Source: Scytalidium lignicola (taxonomy: Eukaryota > Ascomycota > Leotiomycetes). From it: a DNA stretch of 64,000 nt. The notes under the pieces were generated by a model. It did not search any database. It was not told the DNA's origin and worked only from the letters and a program-made list of their open reading frames with translations. The position numbers and the translations under genes are program-made. Below, piece by piece: positions 35,209 to 48,482 of this stretch. The number at the start of each line of letters is the position of its first letter. Position 1 is the stretch's first letter. The stretch spans positions 1 to 64,000 of the forward strand of contig NCSJ02000152.1 in assembly GCA_002812745.2 (NCBI GenBank). Reading direction: 5' to 3'.

Positions 35209-37045
35209 ATTTATCGTATCTTAGTAATTTAACGTTGTTTGTACGTTTGACAAAGGTATATCATGTCAATCATAAGCTGCTTTTCCTATATAATTCTCAA
35301 CTTAACAAAGCAATTGTACAATGACCTTGAATTTGTATATATAATTAGTAAGAAGTTGATTTTAAAGATTTTTTTGATAGTTAACTTGATCATAGTTCTT
35401 ATATCAAACTTATAAGTTATTTTGTATAGTTTTAAAGTTAAAACATTGTATATAACTCTCTTACACTTGATTAACATCTAGTATAATGTATTTACATTTC
35501 CTTTCTAATTTATAAGTGTTATAATATAGTCAATTTATAATAATAAGTCTTTGTTATTCATAAATAAGATGTTTATAAAGACTAATAATTGTAATGTTTC
35601 CTTTTTAAGTTTAATAAATTGTATTCTCTTAACAATATTCTAGATTTGTTATTATAAGTGTTTATTCAGTAATTTCATATCTTCTTAGCTAAGATTAATA
35701 ACTTAAACAACTACTAATAGGTTATATAATACTTCTAATTAATAAACTAAAGTTATATATACTCTTTAAATATATTATACAATATATTACTCCTTAGTAA
35801 TAAGGTTTTAGTATACAATTCCTTATAAACTTATTATAATAGCTGATTTCCTAGTTACAAGTTGTAGATTAACATATTAATACTCTTGAATAAGTGAAAT
35901 TCTAGTATTATTCAATTGTATAATACTCTTATTAAACTTAATTCTTTTGTTAATAATCAATATTATATATTTCTTTGTTAGAAAATTAACCTTTTTCAGT
36001 TATTCTTGCTTAAGTCTAATAAATTAAGTATTTTTGATGAACAAGGTATTATTAGTTTAAAGCTTTATAACATTAAAAGGTTTAATGTTATATAATAAGT
36101 AAAAGTTGTATGTTAACAATTTTATAACAAGTACTTTGACATAATAAGAGTAATAAGTCTAAAACTAGTAATTTCTAACTTTAAGGACTTTGTAAAATGA
36201 TTTTACAACTTGTAGAATTAAACCTTTATAAAGACTAAGTTGTTTTATAAGCTTTAAAGGTAGTTATATGTAGAAATCCTGATTTAACAAAGTAGTAAAT
36301 TGTATATATACTTATGAAATGTCTTGTAAGTACAAGCTTATGTCTTTATACTTTATAATGATGATACAAAGAATAATATATTGGTTAATATGCTGAATAG
36401 TAAATGATTAAGTCAAAACAAGCTTCTTCTTATTATTCTTATAAGCTTATACTATAAAGTATAACTTTTTTAAAAANCTTTTTCAATTCTTTTATTTTTG
36501 ATTTTGTTTACAAACTTAATGTTAAATATGTATATATTGTTAAGTATGTTTTAAGAGTTTACAATCTTGAAAAAGCTCTTTTCAAATAATCTTAATATTT
36601 CAACTTGATATAAGGCTACAAATTAAAGTTCTAATTCTTCATCTTATAAGAAAGTAGTAATTTCAAAGTATTTATAAAGTCTTTTACATCTTTGCTTTAC
36701 AAGTAATACTAGTAGTAGAATAACAGTTATAATCAACTTGTTAAGCTTCTTTTAATACTCTTCAACAGTTATAATTCTTAACTCTAACTTTAATAACTTA
36801 ATTTCATTAATTCCTTTTATAAGTATAAGGTATAGTTTTATAATTGTTAACTTGAATAGTATATTCTTATATAATAATATTAATATACACATTTCTCTGT
36901 CTATACTTACAAGCTTATATAACCTTTCTTAGCTTTTGTTTTAACTTGTATTTCTTGTTCTTTACACAAGAACATCTGAATTCAATAATAAGTTATGAAT
37001 AATACTTATATCAAGGTTATTGTATATGTTAATCATGTTTTATAC
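35209..37045. other. Extremely AT-rich block, RIPped repeat remains
   Basis: Stops in all frames, composition like the Gypsy element that follows. Could be the remaining Copia body or another element. No domain readable. Confidence 0.55.
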
Positions 37046-37289
37046 TGTTATAGACTGTGTCTAGGGTAAAGATAGTAAATCACAATCAAGGAGGCAATAA
37101 CACTAACAATTAAGCTTGTTTTATTTTCTAAACTAATTTTTGAAGAATCTAAATCATAATAACTACTTAAGTTATCTTTATATACATTAAGTCTTATATA
37201 CTCTTAAAGTAAGCCTTTATCTTAATACTTTGTTTATATGCTTAGTATACTACATACACTTCTTAAGCTTTGTAATCCAGGCTTTAACA
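37046..37289 (-). repeat. Gypsy LTR A (3' LTR), 244 bp
   Basis: Begins TGTTATAGAC and ends GCTTTAACA on the plus strand. Same 244-bp length as LTR C (47144-47387) and clearly homologous to LTR B, with mostly C/T and G/A differences, as RIP gives. Confidence 0.9.
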
Positions 37290-40200
37290 TTATCCTCCTC
37301 TCTTAAGGCTTTTATCCTCAAGAGTTACAAGCCTTTAGTATCCTCTAACACTTCTCTTAAAGGTTACAAATACAAAGATTATTCTTAAATTTTATGCTTC
37401 TTTTAAATGTAAAAGTCTTAAAATAATATCTTTATTCAATAACTTGATGTTATAATATCTTTAAGTCAATATATCTCTTTAATATCCTTTTGATATTATA
37501 ATATACAAGTCTTTTATACTAATGACAAGCTTTATACATATGTACAAACATAACTTTGCTATTTCTCTTATACCTTCTGACTATTAACTTTTTTAGTCTT
37601 TCTGAAAGAGTATAAATCTTAGGTGAAGATTTAGTATTTTACTTATTTTCCTTTGTTATTAATAATGCAAAGTCAAATAAAGTAAACACAAAAACACTTA
37701 AATATAATAAACATAAAGTTATTCTTAATATCAAGCTTTTTGATTATAATTAAACATAAGTATTTTCTTAGTATAATAATCTTATAAAGTAATTCCTAGA
37801 TTATCATAAAATTAAATAAAGATTAGTAAATATTCTAAAGTTCTTAAATAAGTAAAGTATAATATATAATTATTAGTATTTCCAAAAGTCTATATAAACC
37901 CTCCTTATCATTTCCTTTCTTCTCCTTTTCTCTTTTTATCACTTTATTCATCACCTTTACAAGGTAAGTTTTCCTCTTCTCTAATTCTTTAAAGCTTAAA
38001 GTTAAACTTTGAATAATATTATACAAATACTTATTTTATCATTTATTGTTCTTTACTTTTAATTATAACTATGTAAATACTTTACTTCTCTCCTTTTTAC
38101 CCTTCTTTTCTTTAATATGTTAAAAGCTCTTTGATTAACTTTTGTAATCTTTCTTATTAAATCTTCTAACTTTTAAGTGAATTTCCTTTGTTTACCTTTG
38201 TTAACTTTTTAATTAACATATAATTAGCTTATTATAACTAAAAAAACACAAAAAANCTTATATATCCTTGTTGTTTATAGTATAATAAGTCTTTATCTAC
38301 TCAACTTAACCTTAAATATCTTACTCTATAAACTAACAACAAATGTAAAGAATATATTTACAAGTATAAAAAGTATAAAAAANGTTCTTAAAGAGTATTA
38401 TCATTATATGAATAAGCTACTTTAACTTGTTAACCAAGTAATAACAAGTAATGTTGTAGTTATTATTACCTTTTAAGTAGTATAATATAAATATACTAAA
38501 CATATTAAAAATATACTTTGCCAGGAAATCAAGAAGGAAAAGATGAATAGTAATAGACTAAGTACAGTTAATAAGATCTTGAAGAGTGTTAATAACCATC
38601 TCAAAGCTTTAAATAACATTATTTAAAAGATAATAAATATTTTTTTCTTCTTTTCCTTTTAACTAGTATATTATTAATGTTTCACAAGCAAATTTCTTTA
38701 ATGACAATATATCCTTTAACAAAGATATATCCTCTTCAAAGGATATTAAATTAAGTAAGTCAAAAGAGTTAAATAATAATAATGACAATAGTTCTCTTAT
38801 CCCTCTAGTTTATCATCTTGCCTACTTTTATCTCTTAAGAGTATAAGAGGGTAATGTCCTTATTACTTCTTATTATTACCTTGCTTACTTTATTAACAAG
38901 TGTTCTAAGTTGATAATACTTGTTTTAGTCTTAATCCTTAATGTAATACTCTTTGTTAACCTTATACTTAGTCTTCCTCTTACCTCTTTAAAATATCATC
39001 TTCAATTTAAAGATAATAAGTTTATAACCTCTCTTGTTTAGCTTAATAACCTTGTTAATGGTAATAATAATAATAGTAAAGATAATAATAATAATAACAA
39101 AGGTAATAAAGGAGATAATAACCCTTTGTTGAAAAAGAAGAAGTATAAGTATAAAAGTGCTTATAAACATTATTATTAAGTAGATAACTCTTTACCTTTA
39201 AGTACTTTAGTCTTAATTTAACCTTTTTTACTTTTTTACTCCTTTTCTTCATAACTTTCTGCTATGTTGATTTTAAGGAGGTTACTTCTTTTATAAGTAG
39301 TTGTTTATATTGTTTTTTATACTCTTTAAGCTTCTTCATAGCATTTTACAAATACTTTAATAATTCTTAAATATCTTCTATTAGTAAAAATCCTTTTTAC
39401 CTTATAAAATACTACTAAGTTCTATTCTTCTTGACTTCATAATCTAGGATAACTTTAACCTCTTACTTGTTTTTACTATTAATAACCTTTTCTTCTAAGA
39501 ACTTTAACATTATATTAGATTTATAATAGTATAATTCAAAGAAGAATACATAAAAGACTAAGTATACTCTTATTTTAAAGGGTAACTTCAGCTTATACAT
39601 AAGGCTATTACTTATAACCTAGACTACTTTTAATAATCTTAAATATTAATCTAACAACTTCTTGTTAAGTCTTTATTATTATAAATTCTTCATAGATATT
39701 ATCACAAANTCACTTATCTTAAATGTTATTAGTTTTTGTTTTTTGTCATAATACTTCTTTTATACTTTTATAACTTCTTACTATTACTTTNTTATCACTT
39801 CTCTTTCTTTTTTACAATGTTTTTATCCTTTCTTGTATAACAATTACTCTCCCCTTTATAACATTATCCTCAACGTTGACTTAGATCTCAAGGTTATAAT
39901 TATACATATTGCAAAAAGGAGTTATACTAATAACATTATAAATACTATTATTATATATAAATTCTATAAGAGTTAACTTTAATACTTAGTTGTCTTGTTT
40001 ATATAAACAAAACACTTATAAATAATATTCTAATGTTTAATTCTAGACTTCTGTTTGTTTGTTACTTTAGAAGTAAAACATTGTTGATAAGTATCTTTAT
40101 ACTTATAAGTAAAAACATAAAGAAGCTTAGAACTTATTAATAAATTAAAGTCCTCAATCTAAGACTATGCCTTTTAAAGTATTAAAATCTTTGACAATAT

Positions 40201-41489
40201 ACTGTAAAAATAGCTTTGTTAATTCTAGTGTTATAATTGTTTTCTTACAAGGAATGTATTATACTATTCACATATACTTGTTAATAATAACTAAACACAA
40301 ATCATATATTATATTACTTCATTTGTTTAAAGGTAAATCTATGATGAAGTCCATTGAAATCTCTGTTTATAGTTACTCTAAATAAAATAACAATGCTAAT
40401 GTTCTATATAGTACATATTATCTCATCTTTGTTCTTTGACAAATAATACAAGTATATACTTAATACTTTATATCTTTTCTTAAGCTTAATCAAAAATACT
40501 TTTATTAAATTAATTCTAATGTTTTTAAGATTTTAAAATACTTTATTATAAAGTTATTATAATTTGTAGTTAATATCTTTATCCTTATTATATTATTGTC
40601 TAGGATATATATTTTACCTTAGTATTAAAGGAGACTTGTATAATTTATTCTTTATAGTTACTCTTCAATTACNTTTTAACTTTTTTATGCAAATCTAAGG
40701 TTTCTCCTTCAATGTTCTAGTCATTATACCTTAAGGTTACAGATTCTTCTTTATAATTTCCTCTATTGTATTATAACTCTTTGACTTTATTTAATTTCTT
40801 ATTTATATTAGTAGTTTCTTCTTCAATGTCTTAGTTATTATATTTTGCAGTTATAAGCTCTTCTTTACAATCTTATTCTAATTACATTATCTTAGTATAA
40901 GTTCTTTTAAAGCTTTACTCCTTATACCTTTACATAAGGCCTTTGTTCTCAAAGGTTAACCTACTTTAAAAACTATTACTCTTATAATGTTGAGGTCTCT
41001 TCTTAATAACTTTAACAGTTCTCTTCCTTTGAATCAACTATTAACATTGTCCTTGAACAAAGGCATTCCTTTGTTATAAGTTATGTATTAAGTTAATTAT
41101 TAACTTAGTAAGAGAACTATTTACTATTTCAAGTGCGCTTATCAAACAAGTATACACTTATAAGACAAAGCATTTGCAACTGTTAGTCTTAACAACAAGC
41201 TTAAGCTTATGAGTTATATTGCTTATTATAACCTCATAATGATGTCCTGTTAAATCTATGACTACTTGTATGTATACAAGCCTTGGCTAATGACTAAGCC
41301 TAAGGTGCTTAGTCTGGAAATTACTCTTTTAAGTGTTGCTTCTTTAAGTATTTCTTCCTTTTATAACATTATTAGTTAATATCTTAATTTTCTGTTAAGA
41401 CACCTTCTTAACTCTAATGTAGAATATGTTCTATATCTTCTTTCTTAACATTAACATTAAATCTCTTATAACTTTATTAGACTTGAGTT

Positions 41490-42700
41490 TGTAATCTAGT
41501 CATCTTGACAAACCATCAATAAGGTTAGTCTTACTTATTTTATACTTTATCTTAAAGTTATATTCAGTTAGCTTTTGAATTTAACATACTTGTTTTCCAT
41601 TTAGTTTTTCCTTGTCTATAAAGTATTTAAGATTGTTATAATTTATCTTGATGATTACTGTCAATAAGATGTAAGCTAGGTAATGCTTTTATTACTTTAA
41701 TATTTGTATTATGATGAGCATCTCCTGGTTAAGAATATTATATACTTATTGTATAAGATCTAACTTCTTCAAGTAGAAGGTGATAAGACATCAGTTCAAC
41801 TAATCCTCTTTAGTGATCAGTTAAGATAAAACAGTACTTATAGTAAATCTAAATGCATTTGTCTTTAATATTATAAGTAGTCTTAAAGTATAATGTATAA
41901 GAATAAATATTATAATAAAAGCCTTTTTAAGCTTGTTGAACACTTATAATATTAACTTTCCAAGTTTGAATATACTAATTTTTTGCTTCTTTTCTATTCC
42001 TTTTAAAAGATCTGATAAAAGAGTTATTATTTTTGAATAATATTTGATAAACCTTTTGTAAAAATTAACAAATCCTAGAAAAACCTAGATATCTTTAAAA
42101 GAGGTAAGGATTAACTAGTCTTAAATGGTAACAATCTAGCNTTTTTTTTATCAACATACTATCAAGAGATATAATATACTCTAAAAACTCTACTTCCTTA
42201 ATATAAAAATCATACTTAGATATATTCATGTATAAACAATACTACTTTAAGTACTTGAGTACTTATTAAACATACTTTATATACTTCTTTTTGGTTTTGA
42301 AGAAGATTAAGATATCATCTAGATAAATCATATAGATAACATTTATTAATTTAACTAATACTTTATTAATATACTATTAGAACATTGTTAGTATATTATA
42401 CAGCCTAAACAATATGACATAATATTCATAATGACCATATTATGTACAGAAAGTTATCTTCTACTTATTATCTTCTTAGATTTAGATTTGATAATAAGTA
42501 TTCTTTAGATTTAACTTAGTATATATTATTGCTTTTCTTAACTAGTCTAAGGTTTTTGAAATTAATAGTAAAGGTGTTTGATCTTTGATAATAACCTTAT
42601 TAAGACCTTTGTAATTAACATAAAGTCAAAGTTTATTATCCTTTTTAAAGACAAATAATACTAACATGCTTATTAGACTAGTAGATTATCAGATTTACCT
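41490..42700 (-). pseudogene. Gypsy reverse transcriptase-RNase H remains
   Basis: This is the best-preserved coding part of the element. Reverse-transcriptase blocks RLYVNY, YGHYEY and YLDD are followed by the connection motif VNFYKRFI and RNase H blocks including TISTVLS, NQEML, NYNNLKYF and DGLSR. Many stops (from CAG/CAA and TGG codons) interrupt it. Substitutions such as Arg-to-Lys/stop and Asp-to-Asn match G:C to A:T change. Confidence 0.88.
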
Positions 42701-43675
42701 CTTCTTTAATAAGTTATAGATATACTCCCTTAATATCTTTATTTCCTTTTCTGTTAGTGGATAGACAAGTTTCCATAGCAACATTGTATTGTTAACAAGC
42801 TTGATAGCATAGCATAAGCTATTAATTCTAAGTACCTTAACTGCTTCCTTCTTGTCAAACACATCTGTGAAGTCTTAGTATTACTTTGAGATTATGTTAA
42901 CTTATTGTTGTTTAAAGTCTAACAAGTTATTGATTTACATTGTTCTAATGTATATATAATCCAACATATGTTCAAAGAAGGCTTTAAATAAAGAAGTATT
43001 TTTCNTTTTTTTCCAATAACTTTATGAATTACCTTATAAAGTAAATGGTATAATTCCTAGTCTTAGGGTAATACTTCTATTTCCCTTTTTGTTATCATAT
43101 ATCTAAGTTTACATTATTAAGTTATGAATATCCTAGGATAATAGTATATTTATTAATAATAGTTAATATAAACTAATGCTTTAGATTATAAGCTTTCTTA
43201 TTTGTATCTTCAGCTTTAGTTGGTATAATATAAGATTTATAAATATAAATGTTTATCTTATTAACTATCTAAAGTCTTAGCTTTTTCTCATTGTTGTTAT
43301 TTTATTTATACTCTTACATTAAAGCTAAGGAGATTACATTTTACTTTACCTTGTTATCAATCAAAGCTTACTTTATTCTCCATCTCCTTTATTTATCTTA
43401 AACCTTAAAAAGGATTATCATATACAATTGTCTTAATTTTTTCATAATGTAACAAACCTTGTTATTTACCCTTATTGTCATTTCTTCTAAAGATGTAAGG
43501 GCAAAGAGAATTCTAAGTATTTGTTAGAATATTATAAAAAGCCTTTTCCTTTTATTGTCTAGCAAGGCTGAGGTTACAAGCTTCTTTGGACATTAGCATT
43601 TTCTTAATTTGTTATAAATGTATTTTTATTAGAAGGTTAGTTAAAGTTCTAGTTTTAATTATTAAAGTAATTTGA

Positions 43676-45347
43676 TAAGGTATAACTTGGTTAGTTATAA
43701 TTATAATACTAGATTTTATTATTATAAGTATTATAACAATTTCTAATATAATGCCTTAACTTCTTATAGTTATAACATTTAACTTTATTAAAGTTTCTAA
43801 GCTTTATAATATTAATATTAATTAATAATATTATATACATTGATTTTGTTTAATCTTAATATAAGATATTTAAGTTTTATTTAAATAACTTACTTTATTA
43901 TTTCTCCTTCAACTTATTATACTAAAGTTTTTAAAAGTCTATAATAATATTATTATGTTTAATCTTTTATCCTTAATTTACCTTATTAAGTTATAAGCAT
44001 TTTATTAGTATAACCATTTTATTATATATTATTAACAAAACATTATAGTTTATAATTTTTACTTTTAACTTAAGTATTATTTTTACTAATAATATATCTT
44101 GTCTTTCCTTATTACTTATATTAAAGAGTTATACCTTAAGGTTGTTAAGATATTTTATAAAAGATTAAATTAACTGACTTAACTATTATTAAACTTAATT
44201 ATACTAGTTTTGAACCTTAATCTTTTTATTATCTTTATTTCTTAACAAAGATAATAAGATCTTCTTAAATCCTTCTTATATAATAATACTTGTTAATTTT
44301 GCNTTTTTATACTTGTTATTATTTCACCTTTAAGACATTATCAAGATATAGTATAATATAAAAGATCTTAATGTTATTCCTTTTATATAACTTTAAGAAT
44401 TCAATAAATTCAAATTCACATTCATATATAAAGTTATTATATTCTTTTATTATTTTCCTTATAAACTACTTTAGTAAAAGTATATACTTATACTTTATAT
44501 TCTAGATTATAAGTCATTATAACAATAATTCTAACAATACTTTATTAGTATATTACCTTTATAATATATTCTTTATCAAAGAACCTTCTTATAATAAGAT
44601 TTATATCTTTATTAAAAAGCTTCCTTATAATAAAATCAGCATCCTTATAAGTATATTATTATATTAGAATAATCTTTTCTTTCTTTATTATAATATCTTA
44701 ATCTTTAAGTTTAAATCTTTTATTTATCTTTATACTTTATTCCTTTGTTTACTTGTATACTCTAATTTAATATTTTCCTGTTAAAAGGCCTTAATATAAT
44801 ATATTCACTATTTAAGCAACTTATTCTAAGGAGATAGTAAATTGTCTTTAAGAACCTTTAATTTCTTTATTTATTACTCTTCTTCAATCAATTTTTCAAC
44901 TAAATTACTTAATAGTATAAATATAACTTTTGTATATATAATTCTTAAGCTTATTATTGTTATAATGCTTTTGTTCTAATTAGGCTTAGTATTAACCTTT
45001 CTTATTATTCTTTATCTTTTAACAATCTTAAGGAATACTATTAAATAACTTAATTAACTTGTTATTATCCTTTGATTATAATAGACTATTATCTAAATAA
45101 AAGGAATTAGAATATTATAAACTAAGTTTAAGATGAAGATAATGAATTATAATCAAGAAAACAATAATACTAATAATTAAACTTGTTTTATTTTCTAAAT
45201 TAATTCTTGAAAAATCCAAATCATAATAATTACTTAGATTACCCTTATATATATCAAGTTTTGTATACTCTCAAAGTAAGTTCTTATCTTAATACTCTGT
45301 TCATATGCTTAGCATATTACATACACTTCTTAAGCTCTGCAATCTAG
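43676..45347 (-). repeat. Gypsy gag + LTR segment, copy 1 of a direct duplication
   Basis: Aligned with 45707-47378 at a constant offset of 2031 bp: zinc knuckle, LTR start and LTR end all differ by exactly 2031. Many point differences, no net indel. Confidence 0.85.
45113..45347 (-). repeat. Gypsy LTR B (5' LTR), missing its last 9 bp
   Basis: Begins TATTATAAAC, homologous to LTR A/C start TGTTATAGAC. It breaks off at ...AATCTAG, where the intact copies continue GCTTTAACA, and the unrelated TGTTAC element starts instead. Confidence 0.85.
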
Positions 45348-45706
45348 TGTTACAGGTTTTACCGCAACACGCTAATTGGTGTAGGCCTGAGGCTCGGTAT
45401 AAGTACGTTGTACAAGAGAACCTAACAATTAGACAGTCACGTGATGAGGACCTAGGACCTAGGGGGTCCAGGGTCCATCAGTTTGGGACCCAGGGACTTG
45501 GGGGTCTAGGGGTCCAACTGTATTTCATTATCTATATAAGCACANTGTAGGAACATGAGANTAGANTCCTNGTGTTCAACCTAAATACATTACTGTATCC
45601 TACCTTCGACCTAGTAACTTGCTTGTGTGTCACACGTTTCCGTTGTCCCTGAACATCTACCTTACCCTTGGCTATCCAGTGACCTGGATGGCGTAGTTTT
45701 GTAACA
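45348..45706. mobile_element. 359-bp solo LTR of a second family, not RIPped
   Basis: Starts TGTTACAGG and ends TTTTGTAACA (inverted TGTTAC/GTAACA ends). Base composition is normal, against AT-rich neighbours on both sides. Holds a GC-rich tract of GGACCTAGG/GGGTCC-type repeats (about 45449-45515), and a TATATAAG box (45533-45540) followed by N positions. Flanking 5-mers (TCTAG and TAAGG) do not match, so there is no target-site duplication. Confidence 0.7.
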
Positions 45707-47387
45707 TAAGGTATAACTTAATTAATTATAATTATAATACTGGATTCTGCTGTTATAAGCATTATAACAATCTTTAGCATAATACTTTAACTTCTTATAA
45801 TTATAATATTTGACTTTATTAGAGTTTTTAAGCTTTATAATGTTAATATTAATTAATAACATTATGTATACTGATTTTATTTAGTCTTAATATAAGATAT
45901 TCAAGTTTTATTTAAATAATCTACTTTGTTATTTTTCTTTTNAACTTATTATATTAAGGTTTTCAAGAATTTATAATAATGTTATTATATTTGATCTTTT
46001 ATCCTTAATTTGCTTTATTAAGTTGTAAGTACTTTATTAGTATAACTATTTTATTATGCATTGTTAATAAGATATTATAATTTATAATTTTTACCCTTAA
46101 CTTAAGTATTATTTTTACTAGTAATATATTTTATCTTTCTTCATTACTTGTATTAAAGAGTTATACCTTGAGGTTGTTAAGATACTTTATAAAAGACTAG
46201 ATTGATTAACTTAGTTATTACTAAGCCTAGTTATATTAATCTTAAACCTTGATCCTTTTATTATTTTTATCTCTTAACAAAGATAATAAGATCCTTTTGA
46301 ATTCTTCTTATATAATAATACTTGTTGATTTTGCCTCTTATGCTTATTGTTATTTTGCTTTCAAGACATTATTAAGATATAGTATAATATAAAAGATCTT
46401 AATGTTATTCTTCTTATATAACTTTAAGAATTTAACAAATTCAAATTTGCATTTATACATAAAGTTATTATACTCTTTTATTATTTTCTTTATGAATTGC
46501 TTTAGTAAAGGTATGTACTTATACTTTACACTTTAGATTGTAAGTTGTTATAATAGTAGTTCTAATAATACTTTGTTAGTATATTACCTTTGTAATGTAT
46601 TCCTTATTAAAAAACCTTCTTGTAATAAGATTTATGTATTTATTAAGAAGCTTCCTTGTAATAGAATCAATATCCTTATAAGTATATTATTATATTAAAG
46701 TAGTCTTTCCTTTCTTTGTTATAACACTTTAATTTTTAAGTTTAACTCTTTTATTTGTCTTTGTACTTTATCCCTTTGTTTACTTATATACTTTAGTTTA
46801 GCATTTTCTTATTAAAGAGCCTTGATGTAATATATTCACTGCTTGAGTAGCTTATTCTGAGAAGGCAGTAGATTGTCTTTAAGAACCTTCAATTCCTTTG
46901 CTTATTACTTTTCTTTAATTAATTCTTTAACTAAATTACTTAGTAATGTAAATATAGCTTTTATATACATAATTCTTAAGCTTGTTATTGTCATAGTACT
47001 TTTGTTCTGACTAAGCTTAGTATTAGCCTTTCTTGTTATTCTTTGCCCTTTAGCAATCTTAAGAGGTACTGTTAAATAACTTAACCAACTTATTATTATC
47101 TTCTAATTGTAATAGACTATCACTTAAATAAGAGAAATTAGAATGTTATAGACTGAGTCTAGGATAAAGACAATGAATTATAATCAAGGAAATAGTAATA
47201 TTAATAATTAAACTTATTTTATTCTCTAAATTAATTCTTAAAAAATCTAAATCATAATAGTTATTTAAGTTATTCTTATATACATTAAGTCTTATATACT
47301 TTTGAAGTAAGCCTTTATCTTAATACTCTGTTCATGTACTTAGCATACCATGTGTATTTCTTAAGCTTTATAATCTAGGCTTTAACA
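45707..47387 (-). mobile_element. Truncated second Gypsy copy (gag part + LTR C)
   Basis: Homologous to 43676-45347. Contains a gag zinc knuckle (45767-45808) in which two Cys and the His are changed to Tyr and the last Cys kept. Ends with a complete LTR (47144-47387, TGTTATAGAC...GCTTTAACA). No pol. Confidence 0.85.
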
Positions 47388-48482
47388 ATAACTTGTAAAA
47401 TTGTTAATGGTTATTTTAAGAGGTTATAAAAATTAGAAAAGTATTTGATTCTTAGTTTATATACATTGAACTAAGAACTTTAAAGTTGATTTAAGTATTT
47501 ATAAGATAAGTAATTATAAAAAGTATAATAACTATAAAGGTAATAAGTCCTTTTTAAAAGTTTTAAGAAGTATATTAAAGGTTTTCTTCATTTTATAAGT
47601 GTTATTCTTTCTCTTGTATAATGTTTACAAGAGTTTAAGCAATTATAATACTCTTAATATTATGTATTATATATATACTATTATAATGAAGGTAATTCTA
47701 TAAGCTTTATATTTCTTTTTAGGTAATAACTTTAAAGATATTGATTATAAAGTTCTTGAAGTCCTCTTAGAATAAGTTNTATAAGTTTATACAAAGGGTT
47801 AATCTTTCCAAACCTAGTTAACAGTAGTAATAACAGATGACGTCGAAAATGGGACCATTAACATTGCGCTCTAAGTGAAAGGTAGGTGCCACATCGAGTG
47901 TAAGGTGTGGTAGAAAAACTCGAGGAGATTAGAAACTGGGATGCATCATAGGAAAGGTAAGTAGAAGGGACGGGTCTCTAACGAGTTAAGCATAAACGTC
48001 ATAGCACTAGAGGAGAGAATCAAATCGAGTGACATGAGAGTATATGCAAAGCGAAGTATATCTATCTTTCTAACCAGAAGCGAAATCTCATATCATAAAG
48101 CGCGATCTCAATCATTCAGTCATCCAGCAATATGCCTGTCTATCTGCAATCGAAAATAGATGAAAAACTCCCGAACCTTCCAAATATTCTAGTAGCAACG
48201 GGAAACAAAAATAGAAGACAAGAAAAGCAAATAGCACAGCAGCATTGAGCAACCCTATTAAGTATAGTATTAAGATCTATAGCTATGCTCATCTCAGCAT
48301 ATATGTGCAAGTATATCTCTGTGTAACAGCGCTGCCTTCCTCTATACAACCACTATCACCGCCCAGCATCATCTGCCTGCAAAGTTCTGGGTAGTTCCCG
48401 GCCATCTCAAATGTATTTACATAAAGTTCACCCAAGGTCTTTCGCAGGCTTCATCTCATCTTGACTCATCTCAATTGTCACC
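47388..48482. other. AT-rich tail then normal spacer
   Basis: AT-rich to about 47830, then a sharp change to normal composition that marks the edge of the repeat block. From there to 48482 is the 3' flank of the GH72 gene. Nothing coding seen. Confidence 0.6.

Larger units (their letters stand above)
37046..45347 (-). mobile_element. Ty3/Gypsy LTR retrotransposon, heavily RIPped
   Basis: Full-length layout on the minus strand: 5' LTR at the right (45113-45347), gag, pol, 3' LTR at the left (37046-37289). Recognisable minus-strand marks, right to left: zinc knuckle (43736-43777) with one Cys changed to Tyr; reverse transcriptase start (FKKDNKLRLYVNY...LNK, about 42600-42690); catalytic YLDDILIF (about 42305-42330); GFVNFYKRFIK (about 42035-42080); RNase H with NYNNLKYF, EKLNGKQ and KTNLIDGLSR (about 41490-41880). 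A purine-rich tract (37290-37304) directly precedes the 3' LTR in element orientation. Stop codons throughout, with very high AT: dead. Integrase could not be read with confidence. Confidence 0.9.

Noticed and set aside
39055..39252. Lys/Tyr-rich minus-strand frame
   Set aside because: Low-complexity translation of RIPped AT-rich DNA inside the Gypsy element.
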